This document shows positions 24,239 to 36,249 of a DNA stretch of 64,000 nt, in pieces. Source of the DNA: Trichopria drosophilae (Eukaryota > Arthropoda > Insecta > Hymenoptera > Diapriidae); assembly GCA_030407085.1 (NCBI GenBank), contig CM059582.1:138067001-138131000 (forward strand). Reading direction: 5' to 3'. Position numbers and translations under genes: made by a program. A model generated the notes under the pieces. It worked only from the letters and a program-made list of their open reading frames with translations, ran no database searches and was not told the DNA's origin. Position 1 is the first letter of the stretch; every line of letters begins with the position of its first letter.

Positions 24239-24306
24239 CACGTTTCGTCCCGGATTTTTTGTGTGGACTCGTCAGAAAGACCACAAAAAATCCTGTCTTT
24301 TACGTG
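24239..24306 (-). ncRNA. Type III hammerhead ribozyme (copy 1)
   Basis: Read on the minus strand: stem III CACGU, cleavage base A (GUA), stem I AAAGAC with GUCUUU, core CUGACGA (24269-24275), stem II GUCC with GGAC, core GAA, then ACGUG closing stem III. All conserved core bases are present. Loop I contains GGAUUUUUUGUG and loop II CACAAAAAAUCC, exact 12-nt complements, giving a strong predicted tertiary contact. Cleavage is expected between 24301 and 24300. Seen directly; activity is inferred. Confidence 0.85.
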
Positions 24307-24412
24307 ATGATTTAATAGATTAAGATGTAATTTTAAATGTTCCTAATATATTCCTGATATTTCTCTCCTCTGTTAGGAACATTTAAAATTACATCTTAAT
24401 CTATTAAATCAT

Positions 24413-24478
24413 CACATAAGACAGGATTTTTTGTGGTCTTTCTGACGAGTCCACACAAAAAATCCGGGACGAAACGTG
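24413..24478 (+). ncRNA. Degenerate hammerhead in the opposite arm
   Basis: The plus-strand arm repeats the same ribozyme with core CTGACGA at 24442-24448 and GAAACG at 24471, but the 5' side reads CACATAAGAC instead of CACGTAAAAGAC. One stem III pair and two stem I bases are lost, so folding and cleavage should be impaired compared with the minus-strand copy. Confidence 0.6.
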
Positions 24479-24753
24479 TGTTTACAATAAGCACTTTCTA
24501 CCTTTTTCGCCACTAGAGGGAAACAGAATCCATTATTATTAAATCCTAAAATTAATATATAAGAAGCCGTTTAAATCAAGTATTCTGGAGCTGGCGAATG
24601 TACAAAATCTCGTGTATTTACATATATCCATTCTCATCTATTGTGGTTTATATTAAAGCCCAAAGGTCCAATTTTAACATTTTATTCCCTAGTAAATCGA
24701 CCGTCCTTACCAAGAAATAACTTGCATATCTTTTAATTTAGTGGTAAAAATTA

Positions 24754-27700
24754 GAATCTGCCTCGTCCTTTTTCGGACTGAGGTTATAATACAAAGTATC
24801 ATTTGATAGGTAATTTCATAGTCAATATTTATATGCATGTTAGTTACGGTATATGTTTTACAAATGGCCAGCTATGGCCAATTTAAAACACTTAAAAACA
24901 CGGGGCGAAACGGCGATATCGGGGTGAAGTTGCGAATCCGTATATTTATAGAGGTCTCTGAGACGACTATCATAAAATTAAGTGCAAGTCATATTTTTTT
25001 AAGTTATTGTTGTTTGTTTTAATAAAAAAAAATTTCCACGTGGTAGAACTCAACCTCTTCAGATATATCAAAATTTCAAACAACAGTAAAAAAAGAAATT
25101 GCATCTTCGGAATCTTTGAATACTCGTATTATATCAGGATCACATATTTTAACTTCGTCTTTGGTAACTCAATGCATTCATCAAAAGGGAATTCTAAATT
25201 AAAAAATAATCACGGAATAGAGTCATCCGGGAAAAAATTTCGCCGCTTCACCCCAAAATATCATTTGGACTTGCAGATACGATATCTCAGTGTAAACACA
25301 CAAAAAAGGAACAATTCATGTTTTACAAATAAGTCCAAAAATTATACTTTTAGAATAAATATATAAATAGTGATTATTAAACTGTAAACATGAAAATATT
25401 TACCAATCTGAGAACAAAGTGCAGGAAAATGACTTGAACATTTTGTTTAAAAATTGCATTTCTCACTCCCAAAGATAGGTAAGAGAACAAAAAATGAAAT
25501 ATCATGCCTCAAAATGTGAAAAGTGGTCTAAACAAAGAAACCACATATGATATTTTACAATCAGTATGATCATAATGGAAATATTTGAGATTAGTCACTT
25601 CGCCCCGTTCGCCGCTTCTCCCCGTCTCCCCCTATATATATATATTATATTATATGTGTAAACTAGTAAAATCAGTTGAAAACCGATTTTTAAACAAAAA
25701 ATTTACGCTTGTTTTTATAAAAAAATCGTAATTGTTAATAATTTTGACTTTTTTGTATGAAACATCAAACGGCTATAACTTCACCAGTTCATCGTAAAAA
25801 CTCCAACCGGTGCTCATTTTACCGATAATCTCGTCCTCTTAAAAACACTTCACTATACTATTACTGTGTGAATGTTGTTACGTCCGAATGATCAAATCGA
25901 GACCTAACACATGGTTGCCTAAAAAAAATATAAAGGAATCGTCCTTCTTAACTTAGGACGCTCGAGGGCTAGGAAAAGAAATTAAATATTCTTATTTAGT
26001 AGGTAAAAATTGATTTATTCCATTAAAATTATAATTAATTTACAAATTCCGCGCCGTTCTTATAATTTACAAATTTATTTCCTAAACGGAATAATCGGGT
26101 CCAAATAGGGTCTGGATCTATTTCTTCGATTGGAAGATTTGGGTTTTCATGAGTACGGTTGATCTCAAATTCCGTAGAATTTGAGATACATTGGGCCAGT
26201 TGTAGATTGAGTAGAGCTATAGACTCTTCTGTTCTTCAGGCTCCGTGGTCGGGGTTCTCGTTCGTGAATATCTCTTAAATTTGCGATGACTACTTTTTTA
26301 GTTAATTCCACTATAACAATAATTCAGGGACATTACTAAAGGAACGAAGCTACGAAATGTTCCGTGGAAAATCTCGTAGATATAAAAACAGAAAAGGGGG
26401 GGGGGAGCCAATTGGCTTGTCTTTTATTATTGTCCGAAATGGACAGTAGTTCGTCAGTGGGTTAATTTAGGAAGAGGAAAGAAAAATAGTCCAGCAATCG
26501 CATAGACTGGAAAGGAAGATAGTCTAGCAATCGCATAGACTGGAAGGAAACCTAGCAACCGCATAGGCCATAAGGAGTTGTTTGAGGTAAAGAGGGGTGA
26601 AGGATGGTAGAGTCGACAGAACTTACTGGCAACTGACGGTTTGGTCCGGGCGCGTGCCCTCTTTTATAGTGGCACGAGCACGGTCGAGATGGGAAATTTG
26701 GAAACGCGAGTGGGGACCAATGGAGGGCTTTCTTGATGTGGAAGGGCGCGAGATGCTCGGAAAAGCATTGTGGCACAAGCGAGCTTGTCGGTGAGATGAT
26801 TTACAACCAACATTTCTGTAATAATTAATATTAATTCTAATTCTACATTAATATTTCTTAAAAGTACAAATAACATATTGAACTAATTTTAAATGATACT
26901 ATATTAACTTAACTAGCAATAAATAAATTACAAAAGAACCATCGTTTTCAATATTGGTTTATTTGAATTATTGTTTTCACTCGAGGTTAATTTTGTAAAA
27001 AGAATATCTTCAACTAGTTATTTTGTAATTTAATAAACTATATTATTTTATAGAATATTCTAAATACGAAATGTCTAGAAACTGGAAAAGTTCGAAGGTT
27101 ACGGGCTTATACAGTGTTTAAAAATAGATACGCTATATGACTGTTTTCCGGCTTTGTGACGTAAGAGGTCCTATTGCATTGAAACGGGCGCGTACGAGCG
27201 CGAGTGAGAGGACAACGATAGCGTTAGTCCCCAAAGCACTCGTTCTCACTCATGGGTCAGTTTATCTATAATTTTGTGTTAGGCAGCTGTTCAAAGAAGA
27301 AACGCATATTGTACCTTTCAGCTTATTTTTACAGGGTTCTAGAAACTTCAAAAGTAGAAGAAATGCACGTTACGTCTCGCACGTTACAACGTAGCCAAAA
27401 AATACTTATTTACAAAAAGTACATGAAAATAACAATTTTTCATATTTTTTTTTTGTACCATCGTGGATTTATGATCAAAATGATTTTTTTATTAAACACG
27501 TAGAATCAAAATTTCATTACCTACAACTTTCATTCTATGCATACTTTTCGCACACGAAGCACGGTTTTAGAGTAATTATTGCTTATAGCAAAAAAAGCTC
27601 CAATTGTGCGTATTTGTTTTTTAAACCTTCATATTTCCGTAAATATTGAACGTACAGCATTACATAAAAAAAAGGAAAATTGTTCGTAATTTCAACCTCT

Positions 27701-28472
27701 ACAACTTTTATTGGAAGCATTTTGCGATCCGAATGGTTATTTTTTATTTATAAGCGAAAAACGCGCGATCCTCGGTCTCATTACAGTTGATCCGCAAAAC
27801 TGCCAATATTTAAAAAAAATCTCTCGGCTTCTATTGATCGTAGAGGTTTTTTTAAAAAATGAAATTGTGCGGAATTTCCCTAGCTACAATTTTTGTATGT
27901 TTCTTTTTTTCGTTTAAAGTGATATTTTTTTAGTTATTTCAGAAAAACCTATTTTTGGACACATAGCAGCTTGTACGGATGAGGACTTTTGAGACAGTAA
28001 AAAGTACAAGATAAGCCTGTTTCCAAATTTTCAGCCAAACTACTAATTTTTAAATACAAATCGAAAAATATCGGCCTACTTTAGTGGGGTATAATGCAAT
28101 TATTTCTAACAAATTTAAAAAAAAAAAAAAAACAGACCACATAAAAATCGGTTGCAATAAAACAAAAAAACGAACATTTGGTTGAAACATAATATAGGTA
28201 AAGTGTGATATTATTCTATGAATAAAATGTCGTTGATATATACAGCCTTTCTATGTGATCTTTAAAAACCATAGTAGTCGCGTATCCGAATTTCAACAAA
28301 ATGAAATAGCGTTCTATGACCCGAGTAGCCCGAACCTCGGTGGCTATAGTATAATCCGCATCGAAAGAAGGCCGGCACGATCCGCAAAGTTATTTCTTAT
28401 ATATACGCATGTGTGCAGCCCTCGCTAGTTTGCTTGTGTGCAAAATTTTAAGCATGAATAGTAAGTATATAT
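24754..28472. other. AT-rich spacer with repeat remnants
   Basis: No gene supported. Several possible MITE remnants: GGGGCGAA-type GC islands near 24900, 25240 and 25610, and a GC-richer block at 26400-26800 with a poly-G run (26397-26406). A related repeated phrase TCTACAACTTT/CTACAACTTTCATT appears near 27521 and 27700. 27180-27255 is a small GC-rich patch. None has matched terminal repeats that I could verify. Confidence 0.4.
26489..26575. repeat. Short tandem repeat, about 3 units of ~30 bp
   Basis: Units built on AGTCTAGCAATCGCATAGACTGGAA-type sequence, the third diverged to CTAGCAACCGCATAGGCC. Each unit is itself partly self-complementary (AGTCTA...TAGACT). Confidence 0.6.
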
Positions 28473-29527
28473 ATATTGTGACCCACGCCCCCGACTTCTT
28501 CGCCTCCACCCGTCCGTCGTCGTCGCTTGTGGCCGCCTGCAAAAAACCGAACTTTTCCCCGGGGGCCACAAAAATCCGCACGGCGCGCCGGATGGTAAGA
28601 GAGGGCGGCAGCCGAGCCGAAGCTGGACAAATTTATGGGCGCGCTGGTGTGCCCGCTAGCTCAGCCCCAAGTTCCCGGCTCGGCAAGGGAGAGGATTCTC
28701 CGGCGCAGACTAACGACTCCGCGACCACGGCCGACGAGGACGGTTCTCTACGTATATCGCGTCCTAAATCACGGACGCCAAATTCTATACTCGATTCCCC
28801 GATACGGGATGGATGAGGTTCGACAGTTGATCAGCATAGACATGTACTTGACGGCTCCGCATAATCAATTGATTTAACTTTTAATCATTAGAAGCCAGTG
28901 GACTATTTCGGGTGTGAATGTAGTGCGTTTTCTCGTGATCTTAATAAGGTGCATAAATTGTCTTAGAAAGTATCTCCATTCTGATTTAATTCAAATAATT
29001 TACATTTGGCAAATACAATCTTGGTAAATTCCCTAAGAAGGCGACGTTTCTTGTGTGTTCCCAATCGCGCATGCGCTAAAGGTCGGAACGTGAGGTTTGT
29101 TATTGTTTTCATTCTGTGCGCAAGTGTCTTTTTTCTACTTGGCGAAAATTAATTACTACGACTGTCTGCTATATTCTATCACACCGAATTCAAGCGAATT
29201 TCATTGAGGAGCGCCGATCGAACCCCCCAAGACATTCGGATTGTACTTCTCCAGCGTCTACTCAAGAAGCAACAGTCGATGACAGTTCGTAAGCTTGTTT
29301 GCATCAGATGACCGTAATTGTATGCTCAAATTACGAGTTCTAAATCTCGCATACTCTGTATTATTTTTTCTCGAATTGTAAGCATATAATACTCGAACCA
29401 TTTCGATTGGCATTCTTACCTATATCTTTTGTTAACTCGAGAAAAATCTAACCTTTATTTTAAACGAATTGCACCATTCACGTTCTAGTTCTGTAAAGTA
29501 ATATTCGAAAAACCACCGAAATTTACC

Positions 29528-30745
29528 ATGTCAGGCACGGAAACAACATTTTTTTGTCATGGTCCGTGTACCCGACCTTGCAAGACAGTGAAAAATCCTA
29601 AATTCTGTGAAGCATGCCAGCTTTCTTTTCACCCGAAATGCACTTCATTTTATTTAGTAAAGTTGTATGGCAAGATGGTTTCTGTTTGCGCGGGCTGCCA
29701 AGTTAAATTTACCAACGCAATCCCAGAAACTACCGTACCTGAAGCTACTAAAGACAGTAATTTACTGCTATTTCCTACAGTAATTGATGAAACCACAATA
29801 GACAATAATGTCAGTTTATCATCATCTCACAACACGCAGCCGGCTGCGTCACCAGCTGCATGTCAATCGTTCTTTCTTAACTTACCTAATCAGTCTATCC
29901 CGACACCGTTGCAACCCAGTGCACCTTCAACAAGCAGCTCTACTTTTCCACTAGAATTGATTTTACAGAAACTCGATAAGCTTGATGTAATCGAAAAGAA
30001 GTTAGAAAAACTGGATGAATTACCCAACCTAATCATTAGACTGAACGATCACGAGGCTAAGATTGACTCTCTGCAGAAAAATCAGACTCATCTTGAACTC
30101 TCAGTCCGTGAGCTAAAAACTGAGAACGCCAATTTAAAGACGCAAGTATGTAAATTAAAAGCCGCCCAAAAAACTGGTCAAGAAGAAGTTTGTGCAGTGC
30201 CTATTCCGTCGGAACTCATATTTTATAATATACCAGAGAACATCGAGCTCAGCAATAAGGACATCGTGGGAAAGATACTTGACAAGTTAAGCATATCGGA
30301 AGTACGGTATAATGTACTACAGATTAGGAATGTTCAACGTAATCCGGGACGGCAATCCGTTGCAGCCATAGGTGTACGGCCACAGGTGACAAAAACCATC
30401 ATTGCGGAAGTCAGCGGTGACATGGCTAAAAACCTTATTTTGCGTAAGCGTCGTGAATATGGGAGTCTACGGGCCTCCTCACCCTTTGATACTCAATCGT
30501 CGTTGCCTATTGTTATTCGTGAAATGCTCTCGCCTCATATTTTCTCGCTTTTTAAGTCAGTGAAATTGTTTGCTCGCGATAATAATTTGCCTACTCCTTG
30601 GACTGAAAATGGCATAATTTATATGATTAAATCTAAGGCATCAAACAAGCTTAAAATTGCTTCTGAAGAGGCTTTTGCAGAACTTAAACGCGACTTAATC
30701 CAACACACATCCATCATTCCCTCCATTCCTGACAATTTGCTTTGA
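29528..30745 (+). CDS. ORF1 protein of the CR1-like element
   Basis: 405 codons from an ATG in good context (ACC ATG TCA) to TGA at 30743-30745. The N-terminus (residues ~9-57) is a PHD-like zinc finger, Cys/His spaced as CHGPCTRPC ... FCEACQLSFHPKC ... CAGC. Residues ~70-135 are Ser/Thr/Pro rich. A heptad-type coiled coil covers ~145-220 (LEKLDELPNLIIRL, LRVRELKTEN-like pattern). The C-terminal half resembles the RNA-binding module of non-LTR ORF1 proteins. It probably binds the element RNA and forms oligomers. The next ORF starts 12 bp downstream. A PHD finger in ORF1 is typical of CR1-type elements. Confidence 0.85.
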   Translation: MSGTETTFFCHGPCTRPCKTVKNPKFCEACQLSFHPKCTSFYLVKLYGKMVSVCAGCQVKFTNAIPETTVPEATKDSNLLLFPTVIDETTIDNNVSLSSSHNTQPAASPAACQSFFLNLPNQSIPTPLQPSAPSTSSSTFPLELILQKLDKLDVIEKKLEKLDELPNLIIRLNDHEAKIDSLQKNQTHLELSVRELKTENANLKTQVCKLKAAQKTGQEEVCAVPIPSELIFYNIPENIELSNKDIVGKILDKLSISEVRYNVLQIRNVQRNPGRQSVAAIGVRPQVTKTIIAEVSGDMAKNLILRKRREYGSLRASSPFDTQSSLPIVIREMLSPHIFSLFKSVKLFARDNNLPTPWTENGIIYMIKSKASNKLKIASEEAFAELKRDLIQHTSIIPSIPDNLL

Positions 30746-30757
30746 TCATCAAACCTT

Positions 30758-33688
30758 ATGGCAACACCAATGCAGTCACCACCCTGTAATGCTAGTAACC
30801 TCTCCTCTCATACTCTACATTCCAATTCTGTTTTTACAAAAATTGGTCACATCAATGCAAATCGCCTACTAACACATCTAGATCTAATTGCAACTTATAC
30901 CCATTTCAATAGATATCAAATCATTGCTGTTACCGAAACATTTTTACCTCCTACCATTCCCGACTCACTTGTGCATATAAACAATTATGATATTTTCAGA
31001 AATAATAGGCTTGGAAAATCAGGGGGTGGCGTCGCTCTTTATGTACACTCGAACTATCGTACAAAAATACTTGCAACTTCACCAGGTGAATTTGTTAATG
31101 CTCCCGAATTTATTATTTGCGAAGTGTCTACACCACATGATAAACTCTTATTAGCCGCTATTTATCGGCGTCCTAAAGCTGCTCTTCCATCAATTTTCTT
31201 TCAAACCATATCCACTTATTTGCCGATTTACAACAATGTCCTTATTACTGGAGATTTTAACTGTAATATGAACAATAAAAATATTGAATCAGAATTTATT
31301 AACCAGATGCTTGTACTCTACTCTCTGTGCTTAGTTCCGTCCAAATCCACTCACCATACCAATTCCTGTGATACTTGGCTTGATTTATTCATTACTAAAT
31401 CGATGTCCAATGTTTTTTCTTATTCTAAGACCGTTTCACCTTTTATTGCTGGCCATGATTTTATAGAATTGAATTTTCTTTTTCCAAAACCCAATATCTT
31501 CCATAGACCTAAACTCACTCGCGACATGCGTAACTTCAATCTAGACAGATTTAATTTATTATTGAATTCCCATTTGGCACAGATTGACTGGTATAACACC
31601 GGGATGAATTTCGCAATCAGTAGTCTTTCGTCTTCGATCACGATGGCTCTCAACTTAACCGCACCCTATCGCACGGTTATAATTTCTAATAAAAGAAAAC
31701 CATGGGTCGATGTAAATTTTCGCCATCTTATGAAACAACGAGACAAATTGTATAAGTCAGCGAAGTCAACAGGTTCCGAAAATTTACTTAGAGAATATAA
31801 GGCAATGCGGTCCAAAATCAACTTTAATCTATCACAAGCCCGTGAGTCTTATGTGAGCAAAAAATTTGTACTTGCAAAACGTCCCAAAGACCTATGGAAC
31901 CATTTGAAGAGTCTCGGCATTGTTCCTGATAATAGCAAATCCCCGCTTAAATATTTTTCGGCAGATACACTAAACATATTCTATGCAAACGTTTCCCGAA
32001 CTCACTCTCCTATTTCGTCCTCTCAATTCGACTCTCTTGTTATACCTTCCCGCTCTATAAATCTGGACCGTCCACTTTTCGTATTCGAAGCACTTATCCC
32101 TTCGGATATAGAGCGTGTGGTTAAGTCCTCAAACTCCAAATCCACTGGTGTTGATAGAATCAGTTCTACACATTTTTCTTTATGTGGTCGAATGATTATC
32201 ACGCCACTATGTCAAATTTTCAATTCCTCATTGAAAACCTCACAATTTCCAGATGCCTGGAAAAAAGCGCTTATTACCCCTCTCAGCAAAATAAAAGTCC
32301 CTTTATCTCCTGCTGATACTCGTCCTATTGCCAACCTGTGTGAGGCTTCCAAGTATCTCGAGCGATGCGTTTACAACCAGCTTTCTGCCTATCTTCAAAA
32401 GCATAATATACTTGATAAATATCAATCGGGGTTTCGTGTTAACTTTAGCACTCAAACTGCTCTTCTAAACGTCCTTGGTGATGTTCGTAGAGGTATTGAT
32501 GGTCGTATGGTAACAATTCTTGTTGTTTTTGACTTTCCTAAAGCGTTCGACACGGTACCTCATTGCATCTTGTTAAGAAAATTACGTGACATTGGATGTT
32601 CCATAGAAGTTCTTCGATGGTTTTATAGTTACCTTACCGGCAGGTCGCAAGCAATATTAAAAGAAGATGGTTGTCTCTCGGAATGGGCTACTACCACCTG
32701 CGGGGTCCCACAAGGATCTGTACTTGGACCTTTGCTCTTCTCTATATTCATCAATGACCTGAGCAATGTTCTAAAATATTGCAAGCATATGCTTTTCGCC
32801 GACGACGCACAAATATATTTACAATGCCCCGTTTCCGAACTTACTTGTAGTCTCGCGCTCATCAAACTTGACTCTCAATCCTTGTTTAACTGGGCCTAAT
32901 GCAATGGTCTCTCCCTTAATGTAGGCAAAACTAAGGCTATGATTCTTGGCAGTTCATTCTTTATCAATTCATTCGATCATAGTATACTCAAAAATGCTGT
33001 TCTAATTAATAATGAACCAATTCCTTTCGTACATTCGTTAAAAAACTTGGGGGTATGGATTACTCCAACCTTAAATTGAAAACTCCACATTACTAAAATA
33101 ATCGCCAAAATCAACTCAGTGCTTTATTCGATCAAATTCCACCGCAAGTGTCTATCAACTAAACTTCGAAAGCAATTGGTCCAATCCCTGATTTTTCCCC
33201 ATATAGATTATGCTTGTTTAGTGTACTATGACCTCACAGACGAACAGAACATTATGCTCCAGAGAGCCATTAATTGCTGTATCCGTTTCATCTTTAACCT
33301 GCGTAGAGATGTGCGGATTTCACCGTACCGTGTTAACTTGAACTGGCGCACGGTTAGAAGCAGGCGCGAGTACTTCTTTGGTATCCTTATCGCAAAAATC
33401 TTGCATGGCCATGGTCCACAGTACCTGTTTGAAAAACTGGCGTTGACGGCCAATCAGCCCGACTTACGTCGTTCTGCACGTCGTGCAAATGCAAACACAC
33501 TATCCATTCCTTCCTTCCGTAACACTACATTCAATAACTCCTTCTCTGTATCGGCCCCATATTTCTGGAACTCCTTACCTTACTCTATCACCTCTTCCTC
33601 GACCATTTCCAAAATAAAACACGAACTCCGCGCTTTATTAATTAATAATGATGCTATTGCAACTACTCTCGTAAGAGCACGACTGTAA
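30758..33688 (+). pseudogene. ORF2: APE endonuclease plus reverse transcriptase, two stops
   Basis: Begins ATG at 30758. The endonuclease shows GHINANRLL (Asn), VTETFL (Glu), ITGDFNCNM (Asp) and AGHDFIELNF (His). The RT shows STGVDRIS, LITPLSK, YQSGFR, VFDFPKAFDTV, GVPQGSVLGPLLF and the catalytic FADDAQIY. An in-frame TAA at 32897-32899 follows the palm, and the thumb continues in the same frame (NGLSLNVGKTKAMILGS), then a TGA at 33077-33079, after which the frame is open to the natural stop at 33686-33688. Only two point nonsense changes separate it from an intact ORF2. The Ser usual in DFSKAFDTV is Pro here. Confidence 0.88.
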
Positions 33689-33831
33689 ATAACGGAATGC
33701 TTTCTTCTGTATACCCGAACAATTTAATTATCGTAGTTTAGTTTAATTTTAATTTAGTTTAAGTTACTTATAATTATCTAACTGTAATACATACATGTAT
33801 ATCTGCCCTTTGGGTCCGCCCCAGGGTTTCT

Positions 33832-33832
<1 letters not shown>

Positions 33833-33860
<28 letters not shown>
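33833..33860 (+). repeat. AAAT-repeat tail of the non-LTR element
   Basis: About seven uninterrupted AAAT units directly before the right target duplication, the 3' tail used in target-primed reverse transcription. Confidence 0.85.
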
Positions 33861-33862
<2 letters not shown>

Positions 33863-33885
33863 CGCGACGACACGCGATTCCCCGA

Positions 33886-34160
33886 CGGAGAGCTCGACAG
33901 GGACTTCCTAATACGATGCCCTGCGACGAACTCGACGGGGACTTTTCGCACGCGATGTCTGGCGACGAACTCTACCAGGACTTTCTAACTACGGTGCCCT
34001 GCGACGAACTCAACAGGGACTTTACACACGCAGTGCCTGGCGACGAACTCTAGCAGGAATTCCTAAAGACGGGGTGCCCGCCGACGAACTCGACAAGGAC
34101 TTTCGAAATGCGCTGCCTTGCGACGGACTCGGTCGGGACTTTCGCACGTGGTCGCGGCGC
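33886..34160 (+). repeat. 39-bp minisatellite inside solo LTR copy A
   Basis: GACGAACTC-type units recur at 33925, 33964, 34003, 34042, 34083 and 34122, a 39-bp period (one 41). Units contain CAGGGACTTT and ATGCCCTGC. The same array occurs reversed in copy B (~46990-47190). The period is a multiple of three so long frames result on both strands, but there is no evidence of a protein. Confidence 0.8.
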
Positions 34161-34828
34161 CCTGAGACGAACCCGTCGAGGAACCGTGCTCGTCCGATAC
34201 TCACGCGCCCTCCCCAATACGACACTACACTACCTACGCGAATCTACATGAATCTAATACCGAAACTACACTGAACAACGTTATCCGAACCACACGAAAC
34301 TTTACTGAAACCGACCAAATTGACAGATTATACCCCTCTACTGAAATCTACTAAACGCGAACAACTCACCGAAATTACGCTACCCGAAACCCTCTCGAAC
34401 ATTACCGCGTGAAGTAACAAACCAGTCAATTCCCGAATTCCCTAATCTAACCATCTGCACTTTCCTTTCTAAATTGACACGGATTACCCGGACGCTGTCG
34501 TTTACCGCGGACACTGCTATTCAAGTTAACACATTCATACTTATACGCGACAACTTTAGCGTCTCTGTAGAGACAGTTAGCCTCGCGTACAAAAACATAA
34601 CAAAAACACGGCACTACCTTCCGGCAGTGCGAGATAGCCTTGGTCCCACAAAGATTGCTCGTGAATCGGCAATATAGGTAACTTAACCGCGCGGAGGGCC
34701 CGGTCCAGTTAGTATCGCACGCATGGTCCGTTGCCGAAAGATCGGCTGGAGTATTACCCGAGAAAAACTTTCTTATTGCACAAAAAGTCCACTCGTTAAT
34801 TTGTAAGATAGCGCCGCCTCACAAGAGG

Positions 34829-35582
34829 GGCAAGATTACAGATAACCACAGTGTTCACTCTAACAGAGTGAAAAGATAACCAAGAAGTTCAAGATACGAT
34901 CGCTCACAAGGGCGATCCAGTGAGCCAAGGTAAAATTAACGAGCTTGCGTTTTCGATCATAAGAAGTCAAACTATGAATTTAAAGTGTAGACCATGCTGT
35001 TGTCGGCGTCGCGGTGTGACGTCACAGAGTATCACGTTCGGCGGAATTTGCTTTTCATGCGTCGTATTTTCGTTTTCGTTACCGTCTTTATTTCCGATTA
35101 CCGGACACGCACTTTCGAAACAATAAAGATAACCACACTAGATTCGATCTTACGTTCGCCCGAACCGCTAGTTATTTCTCCCGGATACCGAACGATCACA
35201 AAAGATAACCAAGTGACGGCTTTTTTCTGAAGTCCTCGAAAGGACGAAGTTATCCTGTTACCGAAGCATCTCACAGAATTTTAACACAAAAGAAGAGAAA
35301 GATCTTCGATCACGTTTCCGATAGTTAGCCATATCGACGCACGTGGCCGTTGGGCTTCGTCTTTCCGAAAGTAACGAGAACTAGACAATCGTAAGATAAC
35401 CACATTTTTCCCGAATATGCCAACGAAACAATAAGAGATAACCACTGTCGCGGAAAAGAATCTACTCGAGATATTATCCACGAAAGGAAAGATTCCTGGA
35501 AGATAACCCTAGAGAAATTCGCAGCCAAAGCAGAAGTTTACCGGAGCACGATATGAACCGAAAACCCAACTCAGATAACCGA
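34829..35582 (+). promoter_or_regulatory. Array of eight AGATAACC motifs in the LTR
   Basis: GATAACC occurs near 34834, 34876, 35127, 35205, 35394, 35430, 35502 and 35574, almost always as AGATAACC and mostly followed by A. AGATAA matches the WGATAR consensus of GATA-type transcription factors. Copy B at 45510-46310 carries the motif in reverse (TGGTTATCT) at the corresponding places, six intact and two degenerate. A clustered binding array in an LTR could be an enhancer or insulator, by analogy to the repeated Su(Hw) sites of Drosophila gypsy. Function is inferred. Confidence 0.6.
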
Positions 35583-36249
35583 AGGCGATTCGCGTTTGTC
35601 ACTTACACTTTCACTCGCGAAACGGCAACGGACAATCGGAAAAGCGCATTTTATTTAAACAGCCGTGAGCACAAAGAATCGAAATGTTGGCGTACGGAAG
35701 GACTTCGTAGCCGAAAAGTACTCCTGCTCGGGGCTGTTGGTACCTTCTAATGACCAGGCGTAGCTGCAGGCTCCAGGACTGCTACCAATGGACTGGCGAT
35801 CCGACGCGTCGGTTGCAATCGTGACGCTCGCGCCGCGCCGGCCGCCGTTTACCATTTCTCTACCGCGATCGTGATGGTAGGGAGATCCCCGCGGCCCGTA
35901 CGGCACACACGACTGGCCATCCCCTCCCGGTACTCTTTCCTTATGCTTCTCGAATGTTCGCGAAGTTTCCAGAATCTCCATGCGTCGTTTCCCCCTGCAC
36001 GCCCGTAATAAGCAGCGTGCTTGACGATATACCCTGGATGTTTAGGTCTCGTACTTCTGAAAATCGACAACAAGGCCGTCCTTGATCCGACTTCCAAAAC
36101 AACAATATACGCATGCAATATATTATGCCAGGAAATAATCAAATTAAAATTAAATACTAACAATAGCCCGAATTACACCTACTTTTATAATTATCAATTA
36201 TTAATTACTAAAACACAAATTCTATGTCTAAATTGTTGTCTTATTAAAA

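Larger units (their letters stand above)
23923..24740. mobile_element. Foldback element carrying hammerhead ribozymes, 13-bp TSD
   Basis: Two long inverted arms (~23977-24320 and ~24372-24740) flank a ~50-bp spacer. GTGGTAAAAATTA stands directly before (23910-23922) and after (24741-24753), a 13-bp target duplication. Each arm holds a hammerhead sequence, intact on the minus strand and degenerate on the plus strand. No ORF. The arm sequence, including TTATTTCTTGGT and TTCTGTTTCCCTCTAGTG, is related to the units at 60503-61711, so both belong to one family. A long, variable duplication fits target-primed retrotransposition better than a DNA transposon. Confidence 0.8.
28810..33859 (+). mobile_element. 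Nearly full-length non-LTR retrotransposon (CR1-like)
   Basis: Inserted into solo-LTR copy A: ATACGGGA at 28802-28809 is echoed by ATACGCGA at 33860-33867, and the LTR sequence resumes in register with copy B on either side. It has a ~700-bp 5' region, ORF1 (29528-30745), ORF2 (30758-33688) and a 3' end of AAAT repeats (33833-33860). This gives the typical order of a target-primed retrotransposon. Two nonsense codons in ORF2 make it inactive, but otherwise it is well preserved and therefore young relative to its host LTR. Confidence 0.85.

Noticed and set aside
26440..26500. Possible hammerhead core (CTGACGA on the minus strand near 26452)
   Set aside because: The downstream GAAA core and a stem III partner are absent.
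34022..36163. Multiple 65-108-codon frames in LTR copy A and their mirrors in copy B
   Set aside because: They follow the 39-bp repeat and GC-rich LTR sequence on both strands and no domain is recognisable.
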